Assembly (NCBI GenBank): GCA_034766995.1
Contig: CM068320.1
Span: 22,398,812-22,462,811, forward strand
Length of the DNA stretch: 64,000 nucleotides
Source: Acanthacorydalis orientalis
Taxonomy: Eukaryota > Arthropoda > Insecta > Megaloptera > Corydalidae
Direction: 5' to 3'
Shown here: piece by piece, positions 1-7,950 of the stretch
Numbering within the stretch: the first letter of the stretch is position 1
How the letters are laid out: each line of letters begins with the position of its first letter
Translations under genes and position numbers: made by a program
Notes under the pieces: generated by a model
What the model was told of the DNA's origin: nothing
The model's input: the letters and a program-made list of their open reading frames with translations, nothing else
Databases searched by the model: none

Positions 1-36
1 TATATATATATATATACATATATTTGTATATATGTT
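1..36. repeat. (TA)n microsatellite at window edge
   Basis: Alternating TA dinucleotides interrupted by ACA and TTTG steps. The tract is cut by the left end of the window, so its true length is unknown. Confidence 0.9.
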
Positions 37-351
37 TAGCATGATATTGAATATAAAACTTATTTTAGTGAAGTAATGAAATCAACTTTAATTTAAAATT
101 TTTATTTTTGACACAATTTTATATTTTTGCAGTAATAATTTGTACTTTTTTTTTAAAAAAAATAGATTAAGAACTATATTTTTGAATAAATGAATTTGTT
201 TGGTAGGTTTTTGTGCCAATTTTGTAGTTGTCCTTTGTTTTAAATTATTTTGATGATTCATAAGAGACAATTTTCAATTGAGTTTTTTATTAGAAAGATA
301 ATTTACTAAATATTTATAAATAAGAATCATAAGTGTATGTTTTTATACCCG
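37..351. other. AT-rich noncoding DNA
   Basis: Very AT-rich with A and T homopolymer runs. The only open frame is a 60-codon reverse-strand frame of low complexity rich in Lys, Asn and Leu, which looks like chance. I see no gene, RNA or element here. Confidence 0.6.
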
Positions 352-498
352 TGCTATTGTCAATCCGTCGTCCTGTAAGTCTTTGTCTTTTTGGATAGAA
401 TAAGTATATGTTTTCCACTTCTAGCTTTGGCACGAGTGCCAATCTGAAATGTTGAAGTCTTCAACATATACTTGAGGACGATACTCTGATCGGAAATA
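352..498. repeat. Imperfect foldback (inverted repeat) element
   Basis: The segment folds about a centre at 434/435. The innermost arms are TTGGCAC (427-433) and GTGCCAA (436-442). Next come AAGTATATGTT (402-412) and AACATATACTT (463-473), a perfect 11-bp pair. Outside these are TCGTCCT (368-374) and AGGACGA (475-481). A weaker outer match (about 11 of 16) pairs roughly 352-367 with 486-501. The right arm also holds a separate perfect hairpin, ATGTTGAAG-T-CTTCAACAT (449-467). The left arm has about 23 extra bases between two AAGT copies. This is the shape of a decayed foldback or MITE-like repeat. I see no clear target-site duplication, so the ends are approximate. Confidence 0.65.
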
Positions 499-1156
499 GT
501 AGTGGACAACAGATAATTAATTTACTCAAAAGGACGAAGAGAAACAAGACTATTTATTTATAGTAAAATTATAATAATTTATATTATAAAAATGGATTCG
601 AACATTAGTAGCCTAATATCTTAAGTCATGTAATAATGAGCATCCTATAAGTTATAATAATTATTGTTAAATTATATTACTAAATTTTCACATTTAATAT
701 ATTTTAATTAAAATTATTAAAAAAATGTTTAATTTTTTTGTTAATTTATTAAAATGTGATTTCAATCAAACAAAAAAATCAATTGTACGAGTATGTTATG
801 ATAATATTGACACTACAGCCATGTATTATCTAAATATTATTTTTTAATTCTATTAATTCAATATTACATTTAGTGAGCTGGACTTTAATTTATTTCAAGT
901 TAACTATATTTCGATCAAATACTCGGCATTGACATATGGTTGATAATTTTCACTTGTTTTTCGATTCATTTTCATGTCATTACATCCCTAACAGATAAAA
1001 CAAACCATAATTAAAATTTCAATCATGCCCTCATATAGATTAACAAAAAAAGAATAATTATGATATTGATTTTTAAAATTTAGCATGAATAATGATATTA
1101 ATGACAGTTATAGTTTTTATTTTTAATTTGGAAAAAATACTATCTTAAATTACAAT
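499..1156. other. AT-rich noncoding DNA
   Basis: A/T-dominated sequence with runs of A and T and no open frame of note. I see no element ends, RNA gene or exon-like patch. Confidence 0.6.
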
Positions 1157-1172
1157 TATATATATATAAGAT

Positions 1173-1209
<37 letters not shown>
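1157..1209. repeat. (TA)n microsatellite
   Basis: Two adjacent TA tracts (1157-1169 and 1175-1209) are separated by a short AGATTG interruption. Confidence 0.92.
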
Positions 1210-1212
<3 letters not shown>

Positions 1213-1233
1213 GTAATCTTTATATAGAGCGGT

Positions 1234-1431
1234 TTACAAATTGTAGCAATTCGTGCCTAACGTGGCCTTTAGTATCCCAAAACGCCGAGCATACACAAAT
1301 ATAAGTGCAACCTTGTCGTACCACAACACCTCAGCAGTCTGGTTACCATGCGACAGGGAACGATTTGTAGAATAGAAACACCTATTTAAAGCGTTCCGGT
1401 AAGAGCGTAGCAATTCCTTATTCGGTGCCAT
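1234..1431 (-). CDS. Possible small reverse-strand ORF, 65 codons, unrecognised
   Basis: This frame begins MAPNKELLRSYRNALNRC and ends at TAA. Its base composition is clearly more balanced than the surrounding AT-rich DNA, and the start has a good insect initiation context (AAAATAATGG, with A at -3). The first 20 residues loosely recall the N terminus of LYR-motif mitochondrial assembly proteins (a Leu/Ser-Tyr-Arg step in a basic amphipathic helix), but the match is too weak to name it. Candidate splice donors exist inside the frame (for example CATG|GTAACC on the reverse strand), so it could be a first exon running on beyond the apparent stop. It could equally be a chance frame or a gene relic. 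I see no signal peptide. A hydrophobic stretch near residues 40-55 is too short and mixed to call a membrane segment. Confidence 0.22.
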   Translation of the reverse strand: MAPNKELLRSYRNALNRCFYSTNRSLSHGNQTAEVLWYDKVALIFVYARRFGILKATLGTNCYNL

Positions 1432-1922
1432 TATTTTAATGCGTTAATATGTGTGCTATGTTAGAGTAAGAGTAGAGAAGAGGAGCAGACATTGTTGCAC
1501 TACCGAAGTTTGCTGCACGACAGAGAGTATTGTAATCACAAAAGTATGAAATGCTGGAAGTGGCAATTTGGTGTCTGGATGTAAAACTTGTTAGTCTTTG
1601 TATGACGCGAAAACTGTTCGGTTACTTTCTTTGCGATCAAGTTGAAGAATAAGTGTACTCCAAAAATCCTAGAACAATTTCCGTCCTAAAAGATGAAATC
1701 AGAACAGTAATCAGTGAGATAGAGACCTAGCTGTGCGCTGATATTATTGAAAATTTTAACAAAAGAATTGTTATTTGTAGGAAAGCATGCGGCTGTCACT
1801 TACACGATATACTTTTTCATTTATAAATAGCATACCCACAACTATTATTTACAATAAAGAAATTTGCAATTTCAGGGCAAACTCTGTGTTTTATTTTAAA
1901 TTAAAAAATTGCATCCTAACTG

Positions 1923-1929
<7 letters not shown>
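1432..1929. other. Unique noncoding DNA of raised GC
   Basis: This stretch is more GC-rich than its neighbours and has no long open frame. It lies upstream of the weak reverse-strand ORF, so it could be its 5' flank or untranslated sequence. I find no recognisable motif beyond that. An open frame near 1787-2014 depends on the following TA tract and is not credible. Confidence 0.4.
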
Positions 1930-1982
<53 letters not shown>

Positions 1983-1983
1983 A
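1930..1983. repeat. (TA)n microsatellite
   Basis: About 23 uninterrupted TA units followed by GTATATA. Confidence 0.93.
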
Positions 1984-2237
1984 GAATAAATTACTAAAAT
2001 TATTTCTTTCATAAAATCAATGAAAAATATTTAATCGAAAGTATAGTCCAATTTCTATTAAAAAATTATTAGACTTTTGATATTTGCTCCAGTTAATTAT
2101 GGATTTAAACAAAGATTTCTTACATATTAATATCTCTGACTAGTCGTAACTGAAACCTATAATTAAATGGTTAATATTTTAAACACAAACTCATATTCAT
2201 ATTTATCTATATTTTTGTGTAACAAACACAGACATAC

Positions 2238-2239
<2 letters not shown>

Positions 2240-2309
<70 letters not shown>

Positions 2310-2323
2310 TTGTATATGCGTGT
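2240..2323. repeat. Compound (TA)n-(TG)n microsatellite
   Basis: A long TA tract (2240-2291) passes directly into TG repeats (2291-2310) and a degenerate TGTATATGCGTGTG tail. The long Tyr-Ile and Thr-His open frames across it are repeat artefacts. Confidence 0.93.
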
Positions 2324-2555
2324 GGTATAAAAAAAAATAATTGAGATTTATATCTTGGGTGCTGGCCATATAAACATTACATGCAACAAGATAAAATTTA
2401 TTTCGTGTCGATGTAGTGAAAGCCTGTCACGAATTTTCATCCTTTTTAACCATAAAAAATTATTATTAAATGTAAACTCAACCATTTCCTGTACATTAGA
2501 CTTTCATAGTGAGACTATTTTTAGAAAAGAATATTAATTCAACATGTGTTCTTCG

Positions 2556-2557
<2 letters not shown>

Positions 2558-2647
<90 letters not shown>

Positions 2648-2658
2648 GTATGTATACA
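2558..2658. repeat. Interrupted (TA)n microsatellite
   Basis: TA tracts with regular CATACATA interruptions and a terminal ACACATATGTATGTATAC. Several overlapping frames cross it in all three phases because the repeat has no stops in the TAT-ATA reading. Confidence 0.92.
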
Positions 2659-3010
2659 TTTACGTTTTTATGTATTATTTCGCTACATATTCACAATTAT
2701 TTTTTCAAATTACGGAAAAAAGAGTATTATACAGTTTTGTGAAAATGTTATTCAAAAATACCAAAACTATTTATAGATGAAAAACTGAATGGATTAATGT
2801 AGCGTGTGAAACAATTCGATATTCATTTATCAAATTTCACATTCAAAATATTTAATATTTTCATAACGACTTTATAATCTGTTTTCAATAAATTCTGTTT
2901 CAGTTTCACTTAGCAAAATTATTTGTTAATAGGCAACTAATCAGTATCGAACTATCCGTCAGTTTAATTAGAAGTGAGTATTGATTAATTAGAAGCAAGC
3001 TTATCATAAG
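2659..3010. other. AT-rich noncoding DNA with a short direct repeat
   Basis: No gene seen. The 11-mer TTAATTAGAAG occurs twice (2964-2974 and 2985-2995), 21 bp apart. Each copy contains a TAATTA core of the kind bound by homeodomain proteins, but such cores are common in AT-rich DNA. Confidence 0.5.
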
Positions 3011-3054
3011 TATATATATATACATACATATATATATAAAGACCCCCACATACA

Positions 3055-3102
<48 letters not shown>
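3011..3102. repeat. Two (TA)n microsatellites split by a short spacer
   Basis: TA tracts at 3011-3038 and 3058-3102 flank a 20-bp AAAGACCCCCACATACATCT-type spacer. Confidence 0.92.
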
Positions 3103-3104
<2 letters not shown>

Positions 3105-3254
3105 CAAAATTATACACAAAATATTTTCGTTGATATCGAGTTATTTATTTATGACATCGAGGTTTTTATGGTACTTAAGTATGTTTATCTTATATATAAA
3201 ATAATACGTCGCAAGCTTTCTGCGATAATGATTATATAGACATACTAACATATG

Positions 3255-3297
3255 TCTTTCTCTCTCTCTCTCTACATATATATATATATATTATATA
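3255..3297. repeat. Compound (TC)n-(TA)n microsatellite
   Basis: TC repeats (about 3256-3273) run into a TA tract (about 3275-3297). Confidence 0.9.
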
Positions 3298-3666
3298 CAA
3301 TCAAAATGATCTGTAATATACTTTATAAAATAACACGTTGCAAAAATAATCTACCTGCAAGAATGCCGGCCGAGCTCAATGAGCCCGAGGGTTGGTGTAC
3401 GCAGCTATCAGAAAACAAAAACCGCAATTATTTTCCAACGAACCTAATAGCTATACGAAAGATAAATACATAATTTTATTGTTTAATAGTTGTTATTTTG
3501 AATTTTTATGTTTTTTTGAACACATTCTGTAATCTTTTTCTACATAAATTTAAAAAATCAAGCATCATAATTGTCAAAAAAAAATAATAGTAATGTCAGA
3601 TGTCTCAGTACTGATTAATAGAAAGAAAAGTAAAATTTTATTGAAATCTCGTTTTTAGTCGTTTAT

Positions 3667-3668
<2 letters not shown>
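3298..3668. other. Noncoding DNA with a small GC-rich patch
   Basis: Mostly AT-rich, but about 3355-3412 is markedly GC-rich and contains CCGGCCGAGCTC and GAGCCCGAGGG. A forward frame (3252-3473) runs through it, but its N terminus is encoded by the TC/TA microsatellite, and the remaining 50 residues match no family I recognise. It could be a relic of an exon or of an inserted element. It has no tRNA-like arms. Confidence 0.4.
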
Positions 3669-3732
<64 letters not shown>

Positions 3733-3735
3733 CAC
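3669..3735. repeat. (TA)n microsatellite
   Basis: About 28 TA units, then GTATATACACATC. The reverse-strand 67-codon frame here is a Tyr-Ile repeat artefact. Confidence 0.93.
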
Positions 3736-4413
3736 ATCTGTATACATATATTAAATAAGGTATATTTAATATTTGTTTCAAACAAATAATAAAGCTGTAA
3801 AATGGTTCGAAATATAACTTTATGCATGATGTTTCGTTGATAATACTTCATGAACTTAATAAACAAAAATTATCGTGGAAAACTGTATACACAGAAGTAC
3901 ATTTTGTAATCAGCATAACATACTAAATTTCGTTTTGCGGCGTTGACAGAATTGCTGCGATGACCTCAAAATGCTCCCATAATTTAAGTTGAGGCACCGT
4001 AATGACGCGTGGCCAACCAAATCTTCAAATGTTTGTCTGCGTCGAAACATGTTTCAGTAATTACGTCGTGATATTAACACACTGTCCCCAGAGAGATGTT
4101 AGAATCAGTGTACGTCGTACACTCAACTCTGTTGAAATATTTGAAGCATGCAAGAACTAGGTATGGGTTAAATGTTTAATAGAGATGATTAAAGTAAAAC
4201 ACGGATGATAGAAAATGATGGGACAGTGATAGTAAGATCTGTAGATATAAATCTAAAAGATAAATCGTTTTAAATTTTATCATAAAATTTAATATTAAGA
4301 AATGGTAAAATTTCTATCAAAAATTAAGTTGAATATTATAATTGATAACATTGTTTTTATAGAAAAAAAATACTAAAAAAAACATTCAAAAATTGTTGAT
4401 TATCAATTTATTT
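3736..4413. other. Noncoding DNA, raised GC at about 3930-4160, with short palindromes
   Basis: No open frame is convincing. The middle part is more GC-rich than its flanks and holds two perfect short palindromes: GAAACATGTTTC (4044-4055) and AGTGTACG-T-CGTACACT (4107-4123). The surrounding GTCGAAACATGTTTCAG wording resembles a motif also seen in the foldback repeats of this window. This could be an old unclassified repeat. Confidence 0.4.
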
Positions 4414-4879
4414 TTAACCGGTTAGCTGTGTATGACGAATATACTCGTCATGAATAAATAGTAATTCTTTATGTTATGGCAAGTATACCTGTCAGGGGGT
4501 GAAAAAACTAATCACTATTTGCTACTTGAATTAAAATTTTAACGAAAACTCAAACATATTCGTAACTTTCAAAATTTTTAGAATATTTTGAGACAAAACT
4601 AAAATACAATCATTTTTTTCAAGAATTTGCTTTTTCTTGTGTTTTTTTTTTTTAATATGGAAATTATGTATGTTTAAATTTTGTAAATAATTTCAATGAA
4701 TTTGAGAAATACAATTATTGATTTTTCAAAAAAATCAAATTCCATTTCGTCAATATTTAATTCAATTTTGCAGCAGCTGCATATATTCAGTGTTTGACGA
4801 GCAAACCCTCACGCTTTCATTTTTGCGATACAATGTAGGTACATACTTTTAAAATTGTCCTACACAGCTAACAAGTTAA
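4414..4879. mobile_element. piggyBac-like MITE (458 bp) with TTAA target duplication
   Basis: The element proper spans 4418-4875 and is bracketed by TTAA at 4414-4417 and 4876-4879, the target duplication specific to the piggyBac superfamily. The terminal inverted repeats are CCGGTTAGCTGTGTA (4418-4432) and, read on the reverse strand, CTTGTTAGCTGTGTA (4861-4875): 13 of 15 identical, with a weaker xGAC continuation. Just inside the left end is a subterminal hairpin, ATGACGA-atatac-TCGTCAT (4432-4451). A related phrase, AGTATACCTGTCA, recurs at 4482-4494. The interior is AT-rich with no open frame, so it has no transposase and would have depended on one supplied in trans. TIR mismatches at positions 2 and 3 indicate some decay. 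Confidence 0.75.
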
Positions 4880-5050
4880 AATACTGCTTGTATCCATATA
4901 AATATTAAAAAATAAAACAGAAACAATATTTGTAACTAGTTTATTGCATTAATATCATTTTAACTGTATTAATATTAATATTTAAGTATGAATACATGTT
5001 AATAATTTTTGAATAGATGATAATCGGATTACAAAATTTAATTGAAATGT

Positions 5051-5074
5051 TATATATATATATATATATACATA
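5051..5074. repeat. Short (TA)n microsatellite
   Basis: About 10-11 TA units, followed by CATATG. Confidence 0.88.
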
Positions 5075-5758
5075 TGTTTTAATTTGTTTTTAACAACAAG
5101 TTATTTAGAAGCTCAAAACCTTTTACTGTTGACAAATATTGAATGAAAATAATCTCATATAAAAGTATTAATTTCGATATAATTTATTTGGAGCGTACGT
5201 CCTCAATATATTTTCTATCAAAGACATGAAATTGGATTATTTATTTTCCTTATTTCGCAGTACGAAGAGTAAAAATAGAACTTCACACTGGTAATCGTTA
5301 CATACCCAGTCCTTTTCAACTTACAACATTATAACCTTCGCACAGTATTAAGGAGACGTATAAAGGTCAAAAGCAATAATTTTGTATTAAGGTTATTACC
5401 AACATCTCTTTATTCCCGTGCTTCAACTGAATATTTCAGGCATTGAACACTATACAAGCTGTCGTAAAATGTAGTCTGTCGACATTGTATTTGTATAAAA
5501 CGTTAAACTTTTATAAATAAACTGAATTTTTGTTCTCTGATATTTGATACAAATCCAAATTTATGAACAACTTTTTTACGTATTTGAAATCATAATATCT
5601 TTAATGAATATACAATTATTGATAAAAGTAAATGTATAATATAAAAAATATTTGAAAGAAATAACTTTTTTGAATAAAATAGTAGTTTTTTCAATTTTTT
5701 AAACACTATTCTATTTTTTATATTTATTTCAGATGAATTACTTTAATAATTTATTTTC

Positions 5759-5759
<1 letters not shown>
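5075..5759. other. AT-rich noncoding DNA
   Basis: No coding frame. A modest inverted pair, ATAACCTT (5331-5338) and AAGGTTAT (5389-5396), and a TATTAAGG direct repeat sit in a slightly GC-richer stretch (5260-5490). Neither is strong enough to define an element. Confidence 0.5.
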
Positions 5760-5818
<59 letters not shown>

Positions 5819-5819
5819 G

Positions 5820-5850
<31 letters not shown>

Positions 5851-5894
5851 GTATATATATGTATATATATGTATATATATATATATACATATAC
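5760..5894. repeat. Long (TA)n microsatellite with GTA interruptions
   Basis: This is the longest TA tract outside the satellite, about 135 bp. About 50 bp is pure, followed by blocks separated by TATGTATA. The reverse-strand 89-codon Tyr-Ile-rich frame over it is an artefact. Confidence 0.94.
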
Positions 5895-6340
5895 CATAAA
5901 AAGTATTAAATGAAAAATTCATGTCTGGAAAATAATCTTTATACAGGTTAAAAGTAATCACATATATTGAAAAGAAGTGTGAAATAATCACATACTTATT
6001 TTTAAAATACAAATTTTAGTATTCTATTTTGAGTTATGATTTAAGAAAAAAAATTCGTTTAAATCTTGTAAAATATTAAGCATTAAGTTTTAAAAAGTGT
6101 AAAAAACCTTTACTTCTCTTCGAATAATTATTATAGGTTTCGTTTACTTGTCAATATTTGGATGAATTGATTTAGATTTTCAGGTTACTTCTCTAGTTTT
6201 AGCTATTACGAACACTATAAATTTAAATTAAGAAAATCTTCAGAAATTGAAGCAATATTGAAAAATTATATATAATACAATTATCTGAAAAGAAGTATTT
6301 AATCGTATGTTAGCATTTATTTTCTAATGTTTTTAAACTT
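5895..6340. other. AT-rich noncoding DNA flanking the mariner
   Basis: A/T-rich, with no open frame or repeat structure that I can support. It ends at the TA dinucleotide (6340-6341) where the mariner is inserted. Confidence 0.6.
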
Positions 6341-6341
6341 A

Positions 6342-6365
6342 CGAGGGTGGTCCCAGAAGTACCCG
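6342..6365 (+). repeat. mariner left terminal inverted repeat
   Basis: Begins CGAGGGTGGT and ends AGTACCCG. It is identical to the reverse complement of the right repeat at 23 of 24 positions (C versus T at position 11). Confidence 0.95.
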
Positions 6366-6406
6366 ACCCAACAAAGAAAACACAAAAATTTTGGAAAAAA
6401 ATATAT

Positions 6407-7455
6407 TTATTTTTCAACATAATCTCCTTTCAGCTCTATACACTTTGCCAGCGATGTTCAATAAGTTCTATACTCTTTTTATAATAAGAAATGTCTTGCT
6501 CCTCAAAATACCCATTAACTGCCGACATCACTTCTTCATCGTTGGGAAATCTTTGACCACTGAGCCATTTTTTCAAGTTTGGGAACAGAAAATAATCCGA
6601 GGGGGCTAAATCTGGCGAATAGGGTGCATGAGGTAGCAATTCAAACTTTAATTCATTAATTTTGGCCATTGCAATAACGGATTTGTGAGCTGGTGCATAG
6701 TCTTGATGAAACAACACTTTCTTCTTAGCCAAATGTGGCCGTTTTTGCTTGATTTCTTCGCTCAAACGTTGCAATAAGTTCGCATAATACTCGCCGTTGA
6801 TAGTTTTTCCTTTTTCAAGATAGTCAATGAAAATTATCCCACGCGCATCCCAAAAAACCGACGCAATGACCTTGCCTGCAGATGAAACGGTCTTCGCCTT
6901 CTTTGGAGCCGGTTCTCCCTTTTCAGTCCATTGTTTTGATTGTTCTTCTGTCTTGGGTGTGAAGTGATGGACCCATGTTTCATCCATGGTTATGAAACGG
7001 CGCAAAAATTCTGCTTTGTTGCTGTGAAACTTCGCTAAACACTCAATTGAAACATCTTCACGACACTGTTTTTGCTCGAGTGTGAGCAAACGCGGCACCT
7101 ATCTTGCACACAGCTTTCTCATATCCAAATTTTCAGATAATATGCGATGTACCGCACTTGTTGAAATGCCTACTATGTCTGCTAGCTCGCGCACTTTCAG
7201 TCGACGATCATCCAGTACCGCTTTGTGGATTTTCTTCACCATTTCTGGAGTCGTCACCTCATTCGGTCGACCACTGCGATGCTCGTCTTGGCTGCTCGTA
7301 CGGCCTCGTTTAAACTCTGCTACCCAATATTTCACTGTTGTAAACGAAGGAGCAGACTCGCCCAGAGTAGAATCCAGTTCAGCTTTTATATTTGTTGGGC
7401 TGAGGCGTTTCAAATAAAAGTATTGTATCACGTAACTATGACCAATTTTCTCCAT
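6407..7455 (-). pseudogene. mariner transposase, broken by one stop and one frameshift
   Basis: A DD34D transposase would bind the TIRs and cut and paste the element in the nucleus. The start is set at 7455 because MEKIGHSYVI is the family-typical N terminus; the open frame further upstream (to 7587) has no family character. Codons 1-118 form the DNA-binding half: two helix-turn-helix regions (about residues 5-50 and 75-110) joined by an SGRP linker (61-64). An in-frame TAG (7099-7101, codon 119) stands where the family has the Trp of the WVPHEL-type motif, and the next residues are VPRLL. The catalytic half follows in the same frame: D158 in TMDETW, D252 in HQDYAPAH and D287 in YSPDLAPSDY, with 34 residues between the last two. 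Near the C terminus an A run (6444-6446) appears one base short. The frame then stops early at 6436, while the adjacent frame carries the usual CIELKGDYVEK ending to a TAA at 6407. About 349 residues would be normal. The Tyr after D252 replaces a conserved Asn. Confidence 0.95.
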
Positions 7456-7610
7456 TTTCACAAATTCACTGAAAACGTTCACTATTGATGGCCGCCAAAC
7501 AAATACTAAACAACGTGGCGTCCTCAAACTTGAAACATATGCTTTATAGATTGCGTACTTTCTAAAACAGTGATATTTTGCAAACAACTACCGCCATCTC
7601 TAGGCCAGAC

Positions 7611-7634
7611 CGGGTACTTCTGGAACCACCCTCG
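7611..7634 (-). repeat. mariner right terminal inverted repeat
   Basis: Reverse complement begins CGAGGGTGGT and ends AGTACCCG, pairing with the left repeat. Beyond 24 bp the two ends diverge. Confidence 0.95.
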
Positions 7635-7764
7635 TCCTGTGTGATTCAACTAAGAGTCGATTTAAATTTAAAGTACTGTATTTTATTTTTTTTTGTATCT
7701 ATGTACACAGATTTCAATTCATTTTTCTTTCTAGATTACTGCTTTATCTTATTTTATTCACTGC

Positions 7765-7904
7765 TAGTTTCGATTATTCAAACATCTTCAGGTGGATATT
7801 GGTTATAAATAAAGATTTTTTATTCCAGTTTTAAATTAAATTATGTATTTTAATCTACATTGACAACCAATATTTACCTGTAAATGTCTAAATAGACGAA
7901 ACCA
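7765..7904. repeat. Foldback repeat between mariner and satellite array
   Basis: Positions 7765-7805 match the reverse complement of 7864-7904 at 31 of 41 positions by hand alignment. The similarity continues inward for about 12 more bases (9 of 12), leaving a loop of roughly 35 bp. Each arm contains a phrase of the form CCTG(A/T)AA..TG, a short self-complementary stretch (GTCTA-AA-TAGAC in the right arm), then CGAAAC. The right arm reads on the forward strand and the left arm on the reverse strand. I see no target-site duplication or coding potential. It resembles the foldback at 352-498 in layout and wording. Confidence 0.6.
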
Positions 7905-7950
7905 GTATCGAAGAAAAAAAAGGAATAGCTATGTTCGTGTCCATACGAAT

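Larger units (their letters stand above)
6342..7634 (-). mobile_element. mariner-family (Tc1/mariner) DNA transposon, full length, 1293 bp
   Basis: Matching 24-bp terminal inverted repeats bracket a single reverse-strand transposase gene, and the total length (about 1.3 kb) is normal for mariner. The left end is preceded by TA (6340-6341), the usual target. The right end is followed by TC (7635-7636), so the TA duplication has probably lost one base to substitution. The transposase carries the DD34D signature that defines mariner rather than Tc1. The element is complete in structure but its gene is broken, so it is non-autonomous now and could move only with a transposase supplied in trans. 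I do not assign a subfamily. Its GC content is visibly higher than that of the host flanks, consistent with a transposon introduced into an AT-rich genome. Confidence 0.97.

Noticed and set aside
3355..3412. tRNA-like GC-rich patch
   Set aside because: No cloverleaf arms or T-loop GGTTCGAAT-like sequence could be drawn.
5290..5400. Inverted-repeat element (GGTAAT/ATTACC, ATAACCTT/AAGGTTAT)
   Set aside because: The arms are 6-8 bp with unequal spacing and no target duplication; within chance for AT-rich DNA.
1787..6012. Tyr-Ile-rich small open frames (for example 2509-2780, 3663-3866, 5743-6012)
   Set aside because: They are translations of (TA)n microsatellites, which read as alternating Tyr and Ile in every phase.
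6391..6609. Forward 72-codon frame at the mariner left end
   Set aside because: It overlaps the terminal part of the reverse-strand transposase and is a shadow frame.
7082..7488. Forward-strand open frames of 69-111 codons inside the mariner
   Set aside because: They are antisense to the transposase gene and have no family character.
7456..7587. 44-residue N-terminal extension of the transposase
   Set aside because: It has no similarity to the mariner N terminus, whereas the Met at 7455 begins the family-typical sequence. The upstream part is the element's untranslated end.
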